Positions 7,023 to 15,249 of a stretch of 57,266 nt of DNA are shown here, one piece after another. Position numbers and translations under genes: made by a program. The notes below the pieces were generated by a model that saw only the letters and a list, made by a program, of their open reading frames with translations, did not search any database and was not told the origin of the DNA. This DNA comes from Paenibacillus sp. (GTDB lineage Bacteria > Bacillota > Bacilli > Paenibacillales > YIM-B00363). Every line of letters begins with the position of its first letter. The first letter of the stretch is position 1. Location of the stretch: the NCBI RefSeq assembly GCF_031177825.1, contig NZ_JAPSKE010000033.1:1-57266 (forward strand), in the 5' to 3' direction.

Positions 7023-8531
7023 TTACGCGCGTTCGCTGATTTCTACCGCTTTCCACAACGCCTTCGCCTTGTTTAACGATTCCGCGAATTCCTTCTCCGG
7101 AACGGAATCGATTACGATGCCGGCTCCCGATTGCACGTGAGCCGTTCCGTCTTTGTACACCAGCGTGCGTATAGTAATATTTAATTCCATATTGCCGTTA
7201 TAGTCAATCCACCCGACCGCGCCGGTATAGACGCCGCGTCGGACCGGCTCCAGCTCTTCGATGATTTCCATCGTGCGAACCTTCGGCGCGCCGGTGATCG
7301 TCCCTCCGGGGAAGACCGCCGCGATGCAGTCGAACGCGTCCCTGCCCTCGGCCAGCTCGCCTTCGACCTCGGAGACGATGTGCATGACGTGGGAATAGTG
7401 CTCGACGGCCATGAGTTCCTTGACGCGAACCGTGCCGAACGTCGAAATTTTTCCCAGATCGTTCCGTTCCAGATCGACGAGCATAATATGCTCCGCGCGC
7501 TCCTTCTCGCTGAGCAGCAGCTCCTCGCGGAGCGCCCCGTCCTCGCCGACGTCCCGCCCCCTCGGACGCGTGCCGGCGATCGGCCGCGTCGACAGGCGGC
7601 CGTGTTCGAGACGCACGAGCAGCTCGGGCGAGCCGGAGACGATGCGTTCGCCGCCGGGGAGACGCAGGAACGCCATGTACGGCGACGGGTTGAGACGCCG
7701 CAGCGCTTCGAACACCCGCTCCGGGGACGCGCGCAGCGGCTTCGATTGCCGGACGCTGATATTGACTTGGAACACGTCGCCGCTCGCGATATATTCACGA
7801 ATCCGCTCGACCGCGTTCATGTACCGCTCCTTCGGCAAGCTGAGCCGGACGTCCGCCATTCGTTCGACGTCGATGTCGAGCGCTTCGGGGATGTCCAGCG
7901 GCGGCGCTTCCGCCTGCGTCCATCGGTCCCACGCCCGCTTCATCTCGGCAACGGCCGCCCGCGCCTCCTCGTAATGCGCGCGAAGCGCCTCGCCGTCCCG
8001 CCGCTCGTCCTGAAGGCGGGTCTTATACGCCGCGCAATAGAGCCGTTGGTCGACATGGTCGATGATCCATAGCTTCTCCAACCGCATAAAGAAGTAGTCC
8101 GGCACGGGAGAGTCCGCAGCCGCCTCGTCCGGCAGACGCTCGATCGTTCGGACGACGTCGTACGCCAGGTAACCGACGATGCCGCCGGTAAACTTAGGCG
8201 CGCGAGGCACCGGCGGCGAGGCGAACTCGGCCATCCACCGCCGCAATATTTGTAGGGGCGGCCCGATGAGCCGCTCCCCGTCCGATGGACCGCCGCTCGC
8301 CTTGCGCCGAACCGCCTCGGTCAACCCGCCCGTCACCCACTCCGCCGGCTCCGCGCCGACGAACGTATATCGTCCGGCCTTCCCGCTCTCCAGCACGACC
8401 GCGGCTTCTCCCGCTTCCTCCCACAATCGCTCCCAGCTTCGAACCGGCGAAGCCGTATAATCGAAAGCCTCAATGTAAGGGAGGCAATTGTAGCGCTCGT
8501 TCCAATCCACCCATTGTCCGTACGTGATCAT
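7023..8531 (-). CDS. pabB: Aminodeoxychorismate synthase component I
   Basis: Amidates chorismate to 4-amino-4-deoxychorismate using ammonia from PabA. The 502-residue protein has a TrpE-type N-terminal region (about 1-200) and a chorismate-binding domain. Visible chorismate-domain motifs are SGSPELLVRLE, RPIAGTRPRG, ERNDLGKISTFGTV, GGTITGAPKVRTMEIIEELEP and the C-terminal QSGAGIVIDSVPEKEF. TrpE is the close homologue; the assignment to folate synthesis comes from the downstream pabA-pabC-folP genes. A GAGGG site precedes the ATG. It heads the folate cluster behind the cysK terminator and a small damaged-looking gene. Confidence 0.93.
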   Translation of the reverse strand: MITYGQWVDWNERYNCLPYIEAFDYTASPVRSWERLWEEAGEAAVVLESGKAGRYTFVGAEPAEWVTGGLTEAVRRKASGGPSDGERLIGPPLQILRRWMAEFASPPVPRAPKFTGGIVGYLAYDVVRTIERLPDEAAADSPVPDYFFMRLEKLWIIDHVDQRLYCAAYKTRLQDERRDGEALRAHYEEARAAVAEMKRAWDRWTQAEAPPLDIPEALDIDVERMADVRLSLPKERYMNAVERIREYIASGDVFQVNISVRQSKPLRASPERVFEALRRLNPSPYMAFLRLPGGERIVSGSPELLVRLEHGRLSTRPIAGTRPRGRDVGEDGALREELLLSEKERAEHIMLVDLERNDLGKISTFGTVRVKELMAVEHYSHVMHIVSEVEGELAEGRDAFDCIAAVFPGGTITGAPKVRTMEIIEELEPVRRGVYTGAVGWIDYNGNMELNITIRTLVYKDGTAHVQSGAGIVIDSVPEKEFAESLNKAKALWKAVEISERA

Positions 8532-8600
8532 GCGTCCCTCGACCGCCGTTCTTCGAAAACTATTGCCTCAGTATACTGCATTTCGCGCCGAAATTCACGA

Positions 8601-8807
8601 TCACTTGCGCCAGCATTCCTTTGATTGCACGAAATACCCGCCCGGAACGCGAACGATCATCCAATGCTCCATCCCGGCGCGATCAACGTCCAAGGGTCCT
8701 CTTCGAAGACGTCCCGCATGAAGGCGATCATAGCCTCGCTCGCATAGGACGTATCCGTCTCTATCGCCTAAAGCCTGATGGAAACGAACGATGCTTCGTT
8801 TGTCCAA
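8601..8807 (-). CDS. Small protein upstream of pabB, possibly carrying compensating frameshifts
   Basis: A TTG codon at 8807 follows a perfect AGGAGG at nine-base spacing, opening a 68-residue frame (start LDKRSIVRFHQALGD, end VRVPGGYFVQSKECWRK). In the middle the strongest coding signal is in the +1 frame, where bases of about 8670-8760 read SYASEAMIAFMRDVFEEDPW with strongly GC-rich third positions, while the open frame there reads as arginine-rich shadow. An extra base near the GGCGATAGAGAC segment and a lost base before the GMEHWM segment would restore one smooth protein. I do not recognise the family. It may be a decayed gene, a sequencing artefact, or a true small gene with a divergent middle. 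It lies between the cysK terminator and pabB. Confidence 0.45.
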   Translation of the reverse strand: MDKRSIVRFHQALGDRDGYVLCERGYDRLHAGRLRRGPLDVDRAGMEHWMIVRVPGGYFVQSKECWRK

Positions 8808-8907
8808 GGGGGAAGACCTCCTCTTTATTCCCATCGTAGATAAATTTCTAAGTTAGATAAAATTCGACGATACAAAAATACAATACCTCTACCCCGGCGT
8901 TTTGCAC

Positions 8908-8946
8908 AAAAAAGCACCGCCGGACCCTAAGGTCTCGGCGGTGCTT
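8908..8946 (-). terminator. Terminator after cysK
   Basis: Strong minus-strand hairpin: AAGCACCGCCG pairs with CGGCGGTGCTT around a loop, followed by TTTTTTG. It begins about 17 bases after the cysK stop and ends the nadA-to-cysK transcription unit ahead of the folate cluster. Confidence 0.9.
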
Positions 8947-8962
8947 CCAACCGATGAAACGA

Positions 8963-9904
8963 TTATTGGTTTTCTTCGAAGTTGTACAGCGGCGTGCTGA
9001 GGTAACGCTCGCCGTTGCTCGGCACGATCGCGACGACGCGCTTGCCTTTGCCGAGCTTCTTCGCCACTTGCAGCGCCGCGAAGATGGCCGCGCCGGACGA
9101 GATGCCGCCGAGGATGCCCTCTTCCTTCGCTACGCGGCGGGAGGTCGCGAAGGCGTCGTCGTTTTCCACTGCAATGATTTCGTTATAAATTTCCGTGTTC
9201 AAGATCGACGGAACGAAGCCCGCGCCGATGCCTTGAATCTTATGCGGGCCTGGCTTGCCGCCCGACAATACCGGCGAAGCCGCCGGCTCGACCGCGACGA
9301 TCTGAATGCCCGGGAAGTTCTCGCGAAGCACTTCGCCCGCGCCCGTAATCGTGCCGCCCGTACCGATGCCCGCGACGAACGCGTCCAATTGACCGTCGTG
9401 CGACTTGATCGCTTCGACGATTTCCGGACCCGTCGTGCGGCGGTGGATTTCCACGTTGTTGATGTTGTTGAATTGCTGCGGCATGAAGTAGCCGTTCTCC
9501 GCCTGAAGCTCTTCCGCGCGCTTGATCGCGCCCTTCATGCCTTCCGGTCCCGGCGTCAGAACGAGCTGCGCGCCGTAAGCGCGAAGCAGGTTGCGGCGCT
9601 CGATGCTCATCGTCTCCGGCATGACGAGGATCGCCTTATACCCCTTCGCGGCGGCAACCATCGCAAGACCGATGCCCGTATTCCCGCTCGTCGGCTCGAC
9701 GATCGTGTCGCCCGGCTTGATCCGTCCTTCGCGCTCGGCCGCTTCGATCATGTTGATCGCGATCCGATCCTTAACGCTCGCGCCCGGGTTCTGGTACTCG
9801 AGTTTTACGTAAATTTCAGCGCTGTCTTCCGGCACGACTCGGTTCAGCTTAACGAGAGGCGTGTCTCCGATGAGTTGCGTGATGTTCTGGACTAATTTGG
9901 CCAT
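8963..9904 (-). CDS. cysK: Cysteine synthase A (O-acetylserine sulfhydrylase)
   Basis: Makes cysteine from O-acetylserine and sulfide with PLP. The 313-residue product has the Schiff-base lysine in PGASVKDRIA (Lys45), the substrate loop EPTSGNTGIG, the phosphate-binding GTGGTITGAGE and the C-terminal SSGAAIFAAL. It is very similar in layout to Bacillus CysK, which in addition acts with the repressor CymR as a cysteine sensor. AAGGAGG precedes the ATG. A short palindrome in the 90-base gap upstream resembles an Rrf2-family operator. Position after a PrsA-like gene and before pabB is the Bacillus order. Confidence 0.97.
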   Translation of the reverse strand: MAKLVQNITQLIGDTPLVKLNRVVPEDSAEIYVKLEYQNPGASVKDRIAINMIEAAEREGRIKPGDTIVEPTSGNTGIGLAMVAAAKGYKAILVMPETMSIERRNLLRAYGAQLVLTPGPEGMKGAIKRAEELQAENGYFMPQQFNNINNVEIHRRTTGPEIVEAIKSHDGQLDAFVAGIGTGGTITGAGEVLRENFPGIQIVAVEPAASPVLSGGKPGPHKIQGIGAGFVPSILNTEIYNEIIAVENDDAFATSRRVAKEEGILGGISSGAAIFAALQVAKKLGKGKRVVAIVPSNGERYLSTPLYNFEENQ

Positions 9905-9957
9905 AATGGTATGAATCCTCCTTAGATCCGACCCGCCCGACTTACGGTGAGAAGGAT

Positions 9958-9981
9958 AATCCCGAGTAATTAGGTCGGTTT
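9958..9981. promoter_or_regulatory. Possible Rrf2-type (CymR-like) operator before cysK
   Basis: The gap upstream of cysK contains CCGAGTAATTAGGTCGG (9962-9978), an inverted repeat of CCGA/TCGG around an AT-rich centre. This is the general shape of operators for Rrf2-family regulators such as CymR. CymR represses sulfur genes in Bacillus with CysK as co-repressor, so the location is sensible. No convincing -35/-10 pair was found around it, so this is tentative. Confidence 0.35.
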
Positions 9982-9994
9982 TGTTTCCATCTTA

Positions 9995-10975
9995 TCAATC
10001 GCCATCGAGAAAGTCAACTGCATTGTACTTCTCGAGCAGCATCGCTTCGACGTCGAATAACGACGGCGCCTGCGCCAATGCAAGCTCGCGCTTCAGCTCT
10101 TCCCGTACGTTGGAATCGTCCAACGGATCGATCGTCCGGCGGCCGAGGAGCGTGACGATCATCCAACGGCCGTCCTCGAGCGACAAGGGCGGACTGACGT
10201 CGCCGACGCTCATCGCGCCGAGCGCCTCGGCCGCCTCGGACGGGATGAACGGGTCGTCCGCGGACACCCAACCCGAATCGCCCCCCGCGGCCGCCGTCGT
10301 CTCGTCGAGCGAGACGTCCTTCGCGAGCAGGTCGAACGCGACGCCTTTCCCCAGCTGCTGCAGCACGAGATTGGCGCGTTCCTTGCTGTCGACCACGATC
10401 TGCGCGTACCGAATGTCGTGCATCGGGGCGAATTCTTCCGGATGCTCCTCGATATACGCCTCCACGTCCGCTTCGGTCACTTGGATGCGGGCCGTCGCGA
10501 CCCCTTCCAGCATGAGCCTATATAATGCGTCGTCCCGTAGCGCCTGTTCGGACATGCCGAGCTGTTCTCTCATCACGCGATAAAATTCCGCTTCGCTCTC
10601 GTACCCGATTTGCATCCGGTTCAGCTCTTCGTCGATGTCGGCCCGGGTCACGTTAATGCCCAAGGACTGCGCCTCCAAGCGGACGACGGTTTCCTTCAAC
10701 CAGTGCCGCACGAATTCGGCTCCGAAGGCGTCCCGAAGCTCCTCCAAAAATTCGTCCTCGTACAACGTGACCGAGCCGGCTTGAGCGATCTTGCGCTTCC
10801 CCGTTCCGTCGCCCTCTTCCGCCGTTCCCGAGCCTTGTCCGTCCGGCCGGTCGGCCGGGGGAGGCGGCGCGGCATCGCCTCCGGACGGACCCGGTACCGC
10901 GAGAAGCACCGCCAGCGCGGCCGAGAGCGCGGCTAATGCGCCGCACAGTCCCCAAAGCCATTTTTCTCTCGACAT
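9995..10975 (-). CDS. Membrane-anchored parvulin-type peptidyl-prolyl isomerase (YacD-like)
   Basis: 326 residues. An N-terminal membrane segment (about residues 7-28) and a Pro/Gly-rich linker lead into a SurA/PrsA-type chaperone region (about 60-180). A parvulin PpiC domain (about 185-290) follows, with IRYAQIVVDSKERANLVL and SGWVSADDPFIPSEAAEAL. It is predicted to fold exported proteins at the outer face of the membrane. Unlike PrsA there is no convincing lipobox: the only early cysteine (residue 11, GLCGAL) sits inside the hydrophobic core, so it is more likely held by a signal anchor. It occupies the yacD position between hslO and cysK. Confidence 0.85.
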   Translation of the reverse strand: MSREKWLWGLCGALAALSAALAVLLAVPGPSGGDAAPPPPADRPDGQGSGTAEEGDGTGKRKIAQAGSVTLYEDEFLEELRDAFGAEFVRHWLKETVVRLEAQSLGINVTRADIDEELNRMQIGYESEAEFYRVMREQLGMSEQALRDDALYRLMLEGVATARIQVTEADVEAYIEEHPEEFAPMHDIRYAQIVVDSKERANLVLQQLGKGVAFDLLAKDVSLDETTAAAGGDSGWVSADDPFIPSEAAEALGAMSVGDVSPPLSLEDGRWMIVTLLGRRTIDPLDDSNVREELKRELALAQAPSLFDVEAMLLEKYNAVDFLDGD

Positions 10976-10991
10976 CGCTCTCCCACCGATT

Positions 10992-11870
10992 CTATTTTGC
11001 GTCCAGCCGCTCCCGCAGCGTCGTCAGCTCCGGCCGATCGAAGCCGTATTTTTCGTTGCAGAAGTGGCATACCACCTCGGCGCTGCCTTCCCCCTCGATA
11101 ATGGCGTCCAGCTCTTCCTTGCCGAGCGACACCAACGTGTTCTCCACGCGTTCCCGCGAGCAGAAGCATTGGAACCGCAGCTCCAGACGCTCCACGGCGG
11201 AGATGTCGTCCACGAGCTCTCGCATCATATCCTCCGGCGTCAATCCCCGCTCCAACATCGAGGTGACGGGCGGGATGGCTGCGAGCCGCTTCTCGAGCTC
11301 GGCGATTTCGTCGTCCTCGAGCCCGGGCAGCAGCTGAAGAATAAGACCGCCGGCCGTCTTGATCGAGTAGTCGGTATCGACGAGCACCCCGAGCGATACG
11401 GCGGAAGGCGTTTGCTCCGACTTGGCGAAATAATACGTGAAGTCTTCCGCGAGCTCGCCCGAAACGATCGGGATGCTGCCGCGGTACGGCTCGCGAAGCC
11501 CTAAATCCTTGATGACGTAAATAAACCCTTCCGTGCCCACGACGCCGGCGACGTCCAGCTTTCCTAAGCTGTTGCTCGGCAGATGGGAATGCGGATTGTC
11601 CGCGTAAGCGCGCACTTCGCCCTTCGCGTTCGCGTCGGCGACGATCTGGCCGATCGGGCCGTTGCCCTTCACCTGAATCGTCACCTTCTCCTCGCCTTTC
11701 AGCATCGCGCCCATCATCGCGGCCGCCGTCGCCGTCCGACCAACCGCGGCCGCAGCCGTCGGGAACAAGTCGTGCCGTCTTCGTATTTCTTCCACGACCT
11801 CCGTCGTTCGCGCGGCGAACAGGCGAACCTTCCCCTGCAGTCCGGTCGCCCGTACTAAATAATCGTTCAA
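10992..11870 (-). CDS. hslO: Redox-regulated chaperonin Hsp33
   Basis: Holdase activated by oxidation and unfolding of its C-terminal zinc domain. The 292-residue protein has the four zinc cysteines in the expected CxC and CxxC arrangement (Cys235, Cys237, Cys268, Cys271; motifs CFCSRERV and CHFCNEKYG). The N-terminal domain includes AVGRTATAAAMMGAMLKG. The start is a TTG preceded by GGAAGGAGAG. It lies between coaX and the YacD-like foldase, as in Bacillus, so two protein-quality factors are encoded side by side. Confidence 0.95.
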   Translation of the reverse strand: MNDYLVRATGLQGKVRLFAARTTEVVEEIRRRHDLFPTAAAAVGRTATAAAMMGAMLKGEEKVTIQVKGNGPIGQIVADANAKGEVRAYADNPHSHLPSNSLGKLDVAGVVGTEGFIYVIKDLGLREPYRGSIPIVSGELAEDFTYYFAKSEQTPSAVSLGVLVDTDYSIKTAGGLILQLLPGLEDDEIAELEKRLAAIPPVTSMLERGLTPEDMMRELVDDISAVERLELRFQCFCSRERVENTLVSLGKEELDAIIEGEGSAEVVCHFCNEKYGFDRPELTTLRERLDAK

Positions 11871-11910
11871 GCTCGTTTCTCTCCTTCCGCTCTCGGGCGC
11901 GTCTTGCGCC

Positions 11911-12681
11911 TCATTTGACGCGATTGCGTTCGTAGATCAAACGCAAGCCTTCCAACGTTAATAACGGGTCGATCGTATCGATCGTCTTCGACTCCCCGGC
12001 GATCATCTCCGCAAGTCCTCCGGTGGCGACGATGCGAGGGCGCGTTCCGAACTCCTCGCGGATGCGTTCCACGATGCCGTCGACTTGACCCGCGAAGCCG
12101 AAGATGATGCCGGATTGCATCGAAGCGACCGTCGTGCGGCCGACCGTGCTGCGCGGTCTCGCCAGCTCGATCCGCGGCAGCTTGGCCGCGCGCTGGTACA
12201 GCGCCTCGGTCGAGATGCCGATGCCGGGCGCGATGGCGCCGCCGATGTAATCGCCCTTTTCATCAATATAACAAAAGGTGGTCGCCGTACCAAAATCGAC
12301 GACGATTAAGGGGCTTCCGTACTTATGAATGCCTGCGACGGCGTTCACGATACGGTCCGCGCCCACTTCCCTCGGATTTTCGTACCGAATGTTTAGGCCC
12401 GTCTTAATGCCGGGACCGACGAACGCCGGCACGCGCCGCACGTATTTGCGGCACATGTGATCCAGCATGGCGTTCACCGGCGGAACGACGGAAGAAATCA
12501 TGACGCCCTCCACATCATCCACGCGAACGCCGGCATGTTGGAACAGGCTGCAGATGAGAATGCCGTACTCGTCGGCGGTGGACGACCGGTCGGTCGCCAC
12601 CCGCCAATGGAAGCGCAACGTCTCGCGCTCATACAAGCCCAAAACGATATTCGTATTGCCTACGTCGACGACGAGAATCAT
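11911..12681 (-). CDS. coaX: Type III pantothenate kinase
   Basis: First step of coenzyme A synthesis, in the ASKHA fold. The 256-residue product shows the phosphate loop DVGNTNIVLG at the N-terminus, the PHOSPHATE-2 DFGTATTFCYI segment, GGAIAPGIGIS and the adenosine-binding IVATGGLAEMIA. It is the CoaX type rather than CoaA, so it should be insensitive to CoA feedback. Its ATGA start overlaps the nadC stop, placing it in the NAD operon. In Bacillus it directly follows ftsH, and here the nad genes sit between them. Confidence 0.95.
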   Translation of the reverse strand: MILVVDVGNTNIVLGLYERETLRFHWRVATDRSSTADEYGILICSLFQHAGVRVDDVEGVMISSVVPPVNAMLDHMCRKYVRRVPAFVGPGIKTGLNIRYENPREVGADRIVNAVAGIHKYGSPLIVVDFGTATTFCYIDEKGDYIGGAIAPGIGISTEALYQRAAKLPRIELARPRSTVGRTTVASMQSGIIFGFAGQVDGIVERIREEFGTRPRIVATGGLAEMIAGESKTIDTIDPLLTLEGLRLIYERNRVK

Positions 12682-13565
12682 GCGCGAGCGCCCTTCTTCC
12701 CGCCCAGGTCGAGCGAGATGTCGAGCGACTTCGCCGAGTGGGTCAGGCCGCCGACGGAGATGACGTCTACGCCGCTTTCCGCGATCGTACGTACGGTCGT
12801 CAAGTTTACGCCGCCCGACACTTCGACGACCGTGCGCGGGGAGGCGCGGCGAATTCGCGACACCGCTTCCGCCATCGACGCCGGTGCCATGTTGTCGAGC
12901 ATAATAATGTCCGCGCCCGATTCGATAGCTTCCTCTACCTGTTCCATCGTTTCCACTTCGACCTCGACCCGCATCGTATGCGGAACGGCCGCCCGAGAGC
13001 GCGCGACCGCTTCTTTCACGCCGCCTGCGGCCTTGATGTGATTATCCTTCAATAGAACGGCGTCGAACAGGCCGAACCGGTGGTTATGCCCGCCGCCGAC
13101 GCGCACCGCATACTTCTCGAGCAGCCGCAGTCCCGGCGTCGTCTTCCGCGTATCGACGATGCGCGGCGCCGGCGTCACGCCTTCGACCGCAGCCGCGTAC
13201 GCGCGGGTCGTCGTCGCGATGCCGGACATCCGCTGCAGCAGGTTCAGCGCCAGCCGCTCGCCCGTCAATATCGAAAGCGTGCTCCCCTCCAGCTCGAGCA
13301 GGACGTCGCCGACCGCGATCGGCGCGCCTTCCGTCGCGATCCGCGTGACGCGAAGCGCCGGATCCACCTCGGCGAATACGGCTTCCGCCACGGGCAAGCC
13401 CGCGACGACGCCGGCTTCCTTCGCGTGGATGACCGCCTTGCTTCGATGGTCTTCCGGCAAGATCGAGCGGCTCGTCACGTCCCCCGGACCGACGTCTTCG
13501 CGAAGCCACCCTTGGATTTGGTCCCGAACGATCGACAAATCAAGCGTCATCGAATCAACCGCCAT
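12678..13565 (-). CDS. nadC: Nicotinate-nucleotide pyrophosphorylase (quinolinate phosphoribosyltransferase)
   Basis: Converts quinolinate and PRPP to nicotinate mononucleotide with CO2 release. The 295-residue enzyme shows the family signatures HAKEAGVVAGLPVAE, DTRKTTPGLRLLEKYAVRVGG and GGHNHRFGLFDAVLLKDNH. The barrel segment EVEVETMEQVEEAIESGAD leads into IIMLDNM and VEVSGGVNL. GGAGGAG lies ten bases before the ATG, which overlaps the end of nadB by 11 bases. A second ATG five codons later is possible. Confidence 0.96.
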   Translation of the reverse strand: MAVDSMTLDLSIVRDQIQGWLREDVGPGDVTSRSILPEDHRSKAVIHAKEAGVVAGLPVAEAVFAEVDPALRVTRIATEGAPIAVGDVLLELEGSTLSILTGERLALNLLQRMSGIATTTRAYAAAVEGVTPAPRIVDTRKTTPGLRLLEKYAVRVGGGHNHRFGLFDAVLLKDNHIKAAGGVKEAVARSRAAVPHTMRVEVEVETMEQVEEAIESGADIIMLDNMAPASMAEAVSRIRRASPRTVVEVSGGVNLTTVRTIAESGVDVISVGGLTHSAKSLDISLDLGGKKGARA

Positions 13566-15180
13566 GCTGCAAACTCTCCTCCGCTACTCCGAAATCCCGA
13601 TGGTGTACGATATGCTTCTTCCAGACGATATCGTCCCGTTCGGGGAAATCCTCTCGATAATGCGCGCCGCGGCTTTCCTCCCGCCGCAGGGCGGCCAGCA
13701 CCGTCAACAGCGCCAACGTCAACAAGTTGGCGTATTCGAATTGCTCTCGGCCGGACAGCTTCGTCATGAACAACGACGATTGCTTGCGCAGCTCCTCCAG
13801 CCCTTTCTTCAACCCTTTTTCGTTCCGTACGAGACCGGCGTACCGCAGCATCAACTTCTGCAGCTTCAGCCGCCGCTCGACGACCGGCTGGGTCGACGCG
13901 TCCGTCCGGCCGAGCACGACATGGAACTCCGGATCGCGTTCTAACGGCGGCAGCGCGCGGATGCGCTCGACGATGCGGCGCCCGAACACGATCGCTTCCG
14001 ACAGCGAGTTGCTCGCGAGACGGTTCGCCCCGTGGACGCCCGTCGAAGACACCTCGCCGCAGGCGAACAGCCGGCGGACGTTCGTCTCGCCGTGAAGGTC
14101 CGTCTTTACGCCGCCCATCATGTAATGCGCCGCCGGCGCCACCGGGATCCAGTCGCTCGACAGATCCAACCCGTACCGCAGACAAAATTCGTAAATCGTC
14201 GGAAAACGAGCCTTCACAACGTCCTGCGATTCGTGCGTCAGATCAAGATACACGAACGTCGACTTCGTCTTGTCGATCTCGCTGACGATCGCCCTTGCGA
14301 CGACGTCCCGCGGCGCGAGCTCGAGCTGCGGGTGATAGCGCTCCATGAATCGCTCGCCGCGGATGTTGCGCAGCACGGCCCCTTCGCCCCGAACCGCCTC
14401 GGAAATCAGAAACCGAGGCGCCCCCGGATACGTCAAGGCGGTCGGGTGAAACTGCACGAACTCGACGTCCTGCACGTACGCGCCGGCGCGGAACGCCATG
14501 GCGATGCCGTCGCCGGTGGCGATTTCCGGATTCGTCGTGTACCGGTACAACTGCCCGGCCCCACCCGTGCATAACACCGTCGCCTTCGCCATCACGAATA
14601 CCCGCTCGCCGCCGAACGGACGCTCGACGACGACGCCGCAGCATTCGCCTTGATCCGTGACGAGATCCAGACAGAAGTGGTCGTCCCACACTTCGATCCG
14701 CTCGTTCCGCCGCGTCTCGGCCGCGAGCGCGCGAACGATCTCCGCGCCCGTCGCGTCGCCCTGCGCGTGCAATATGCGGCGCTGGCTGTGCGCGCCCTCC
14801 ATCGTCAGCGCATATTCCCCGCCGTCCTCGCGGTCGAACTGCGTGCCGAATCGGATCAGCTCCTGGACGCCGTCCGGCCCTTCGTGCACGAGCACGTCGA
14901 CCGCGGCCGACGTGCAAAGACCCGCGCCGGCGATAAGCGTATCCTGCCGATGGTACAGCGGCGAGTCCTCGTCCGAGATGACGGCCGCGATGCCGCCCTG
15001 CGCGTACCGCGTATTGCTCTCTAGCAGCGATTTCTTCGCGATCATCATGACGCGCTGTTTCGCGTCCGCCGCTTTCAAAGCGGTGTATAAACCGGCAATC
15101 CCCGAGCCGATGACGATGACGTCCGTCTCGACTCGGGGCAAGGCCGCGATATCTATATCGATTAGCGTTCTAGGAATCAT
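13555..15180 (-). CDS. nadB: L-aspartate oxidase
   Basis: FAD enzyme oxidising L-aspartate to iminoaspartate, the substrate that NadA condenses with dihydroxyacetone phosphate. The 541-residue product begins with a Rossmann dinucleotide fold (VIVIGSGIAGLYTALKA). It carries the succinate-dehydrogenase-like TRYAQGGIAAVISDEDS and QFHPTALTYPGAPRFL blocks and the C-terminal flavin motif VHGANRLASNSLSEAIVFG. AGGAG precedes the ATG by six bases. It lies directly after nadA with a 69-base gap. Confidence 0.96.
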   Translation of the reverse strand: MIPRTLIDIDIAALPRVETDVIVIGSGIAGLYTALKAADAKQRVMMIAKKSLLESNTRYAQGGIAAVISDEDSPLYHRQDTLIAGAGLCTSAAVDVLVHEGPDGVQELIRFGTQFDREDGGEYALTMEGAHSQRRILHAQGDATGAEIVRALAAETRRNERIEVWDDHFCLDLVTDQGECCGVVVERPFGGERVFVMAKATVLCTGGAGQLYRYTTNPEIATGDGIAMAFRAGAYVQDVEFVQFHPTALTYPGAPRFLISEAVRGEGAVLRNIRGERFMERYHPQLELAPRDVVARAIVSEIDKTKSTFVYLDLTHESQDVVKARFPTIYEFCLRYGLDLSSDWIPVAPAAHYMMGGVKTDLHGETNVRRLFACGEVSSTGVHGANRLASNSLSEAIVFGRRIVERIRALPPLERDPEFHVVLGRTDASTQPVVERRLKLQKLMLRYAGLVRNEKGLKKGLEELRKQSSLFMTKLSGREQFEYANLLTLALLTVLAALRREESRGAHYREDFPERDDIVWKKHIVHHRDFGVAEESLQHGG

Positions 15181-15249
15181 GAGGTACTCCTGCCTTCCTA
15201 CGCTGCCGGGCGGAGGGCCGCCGGTCCCGTCCGCCCGGTACGCGGCATG

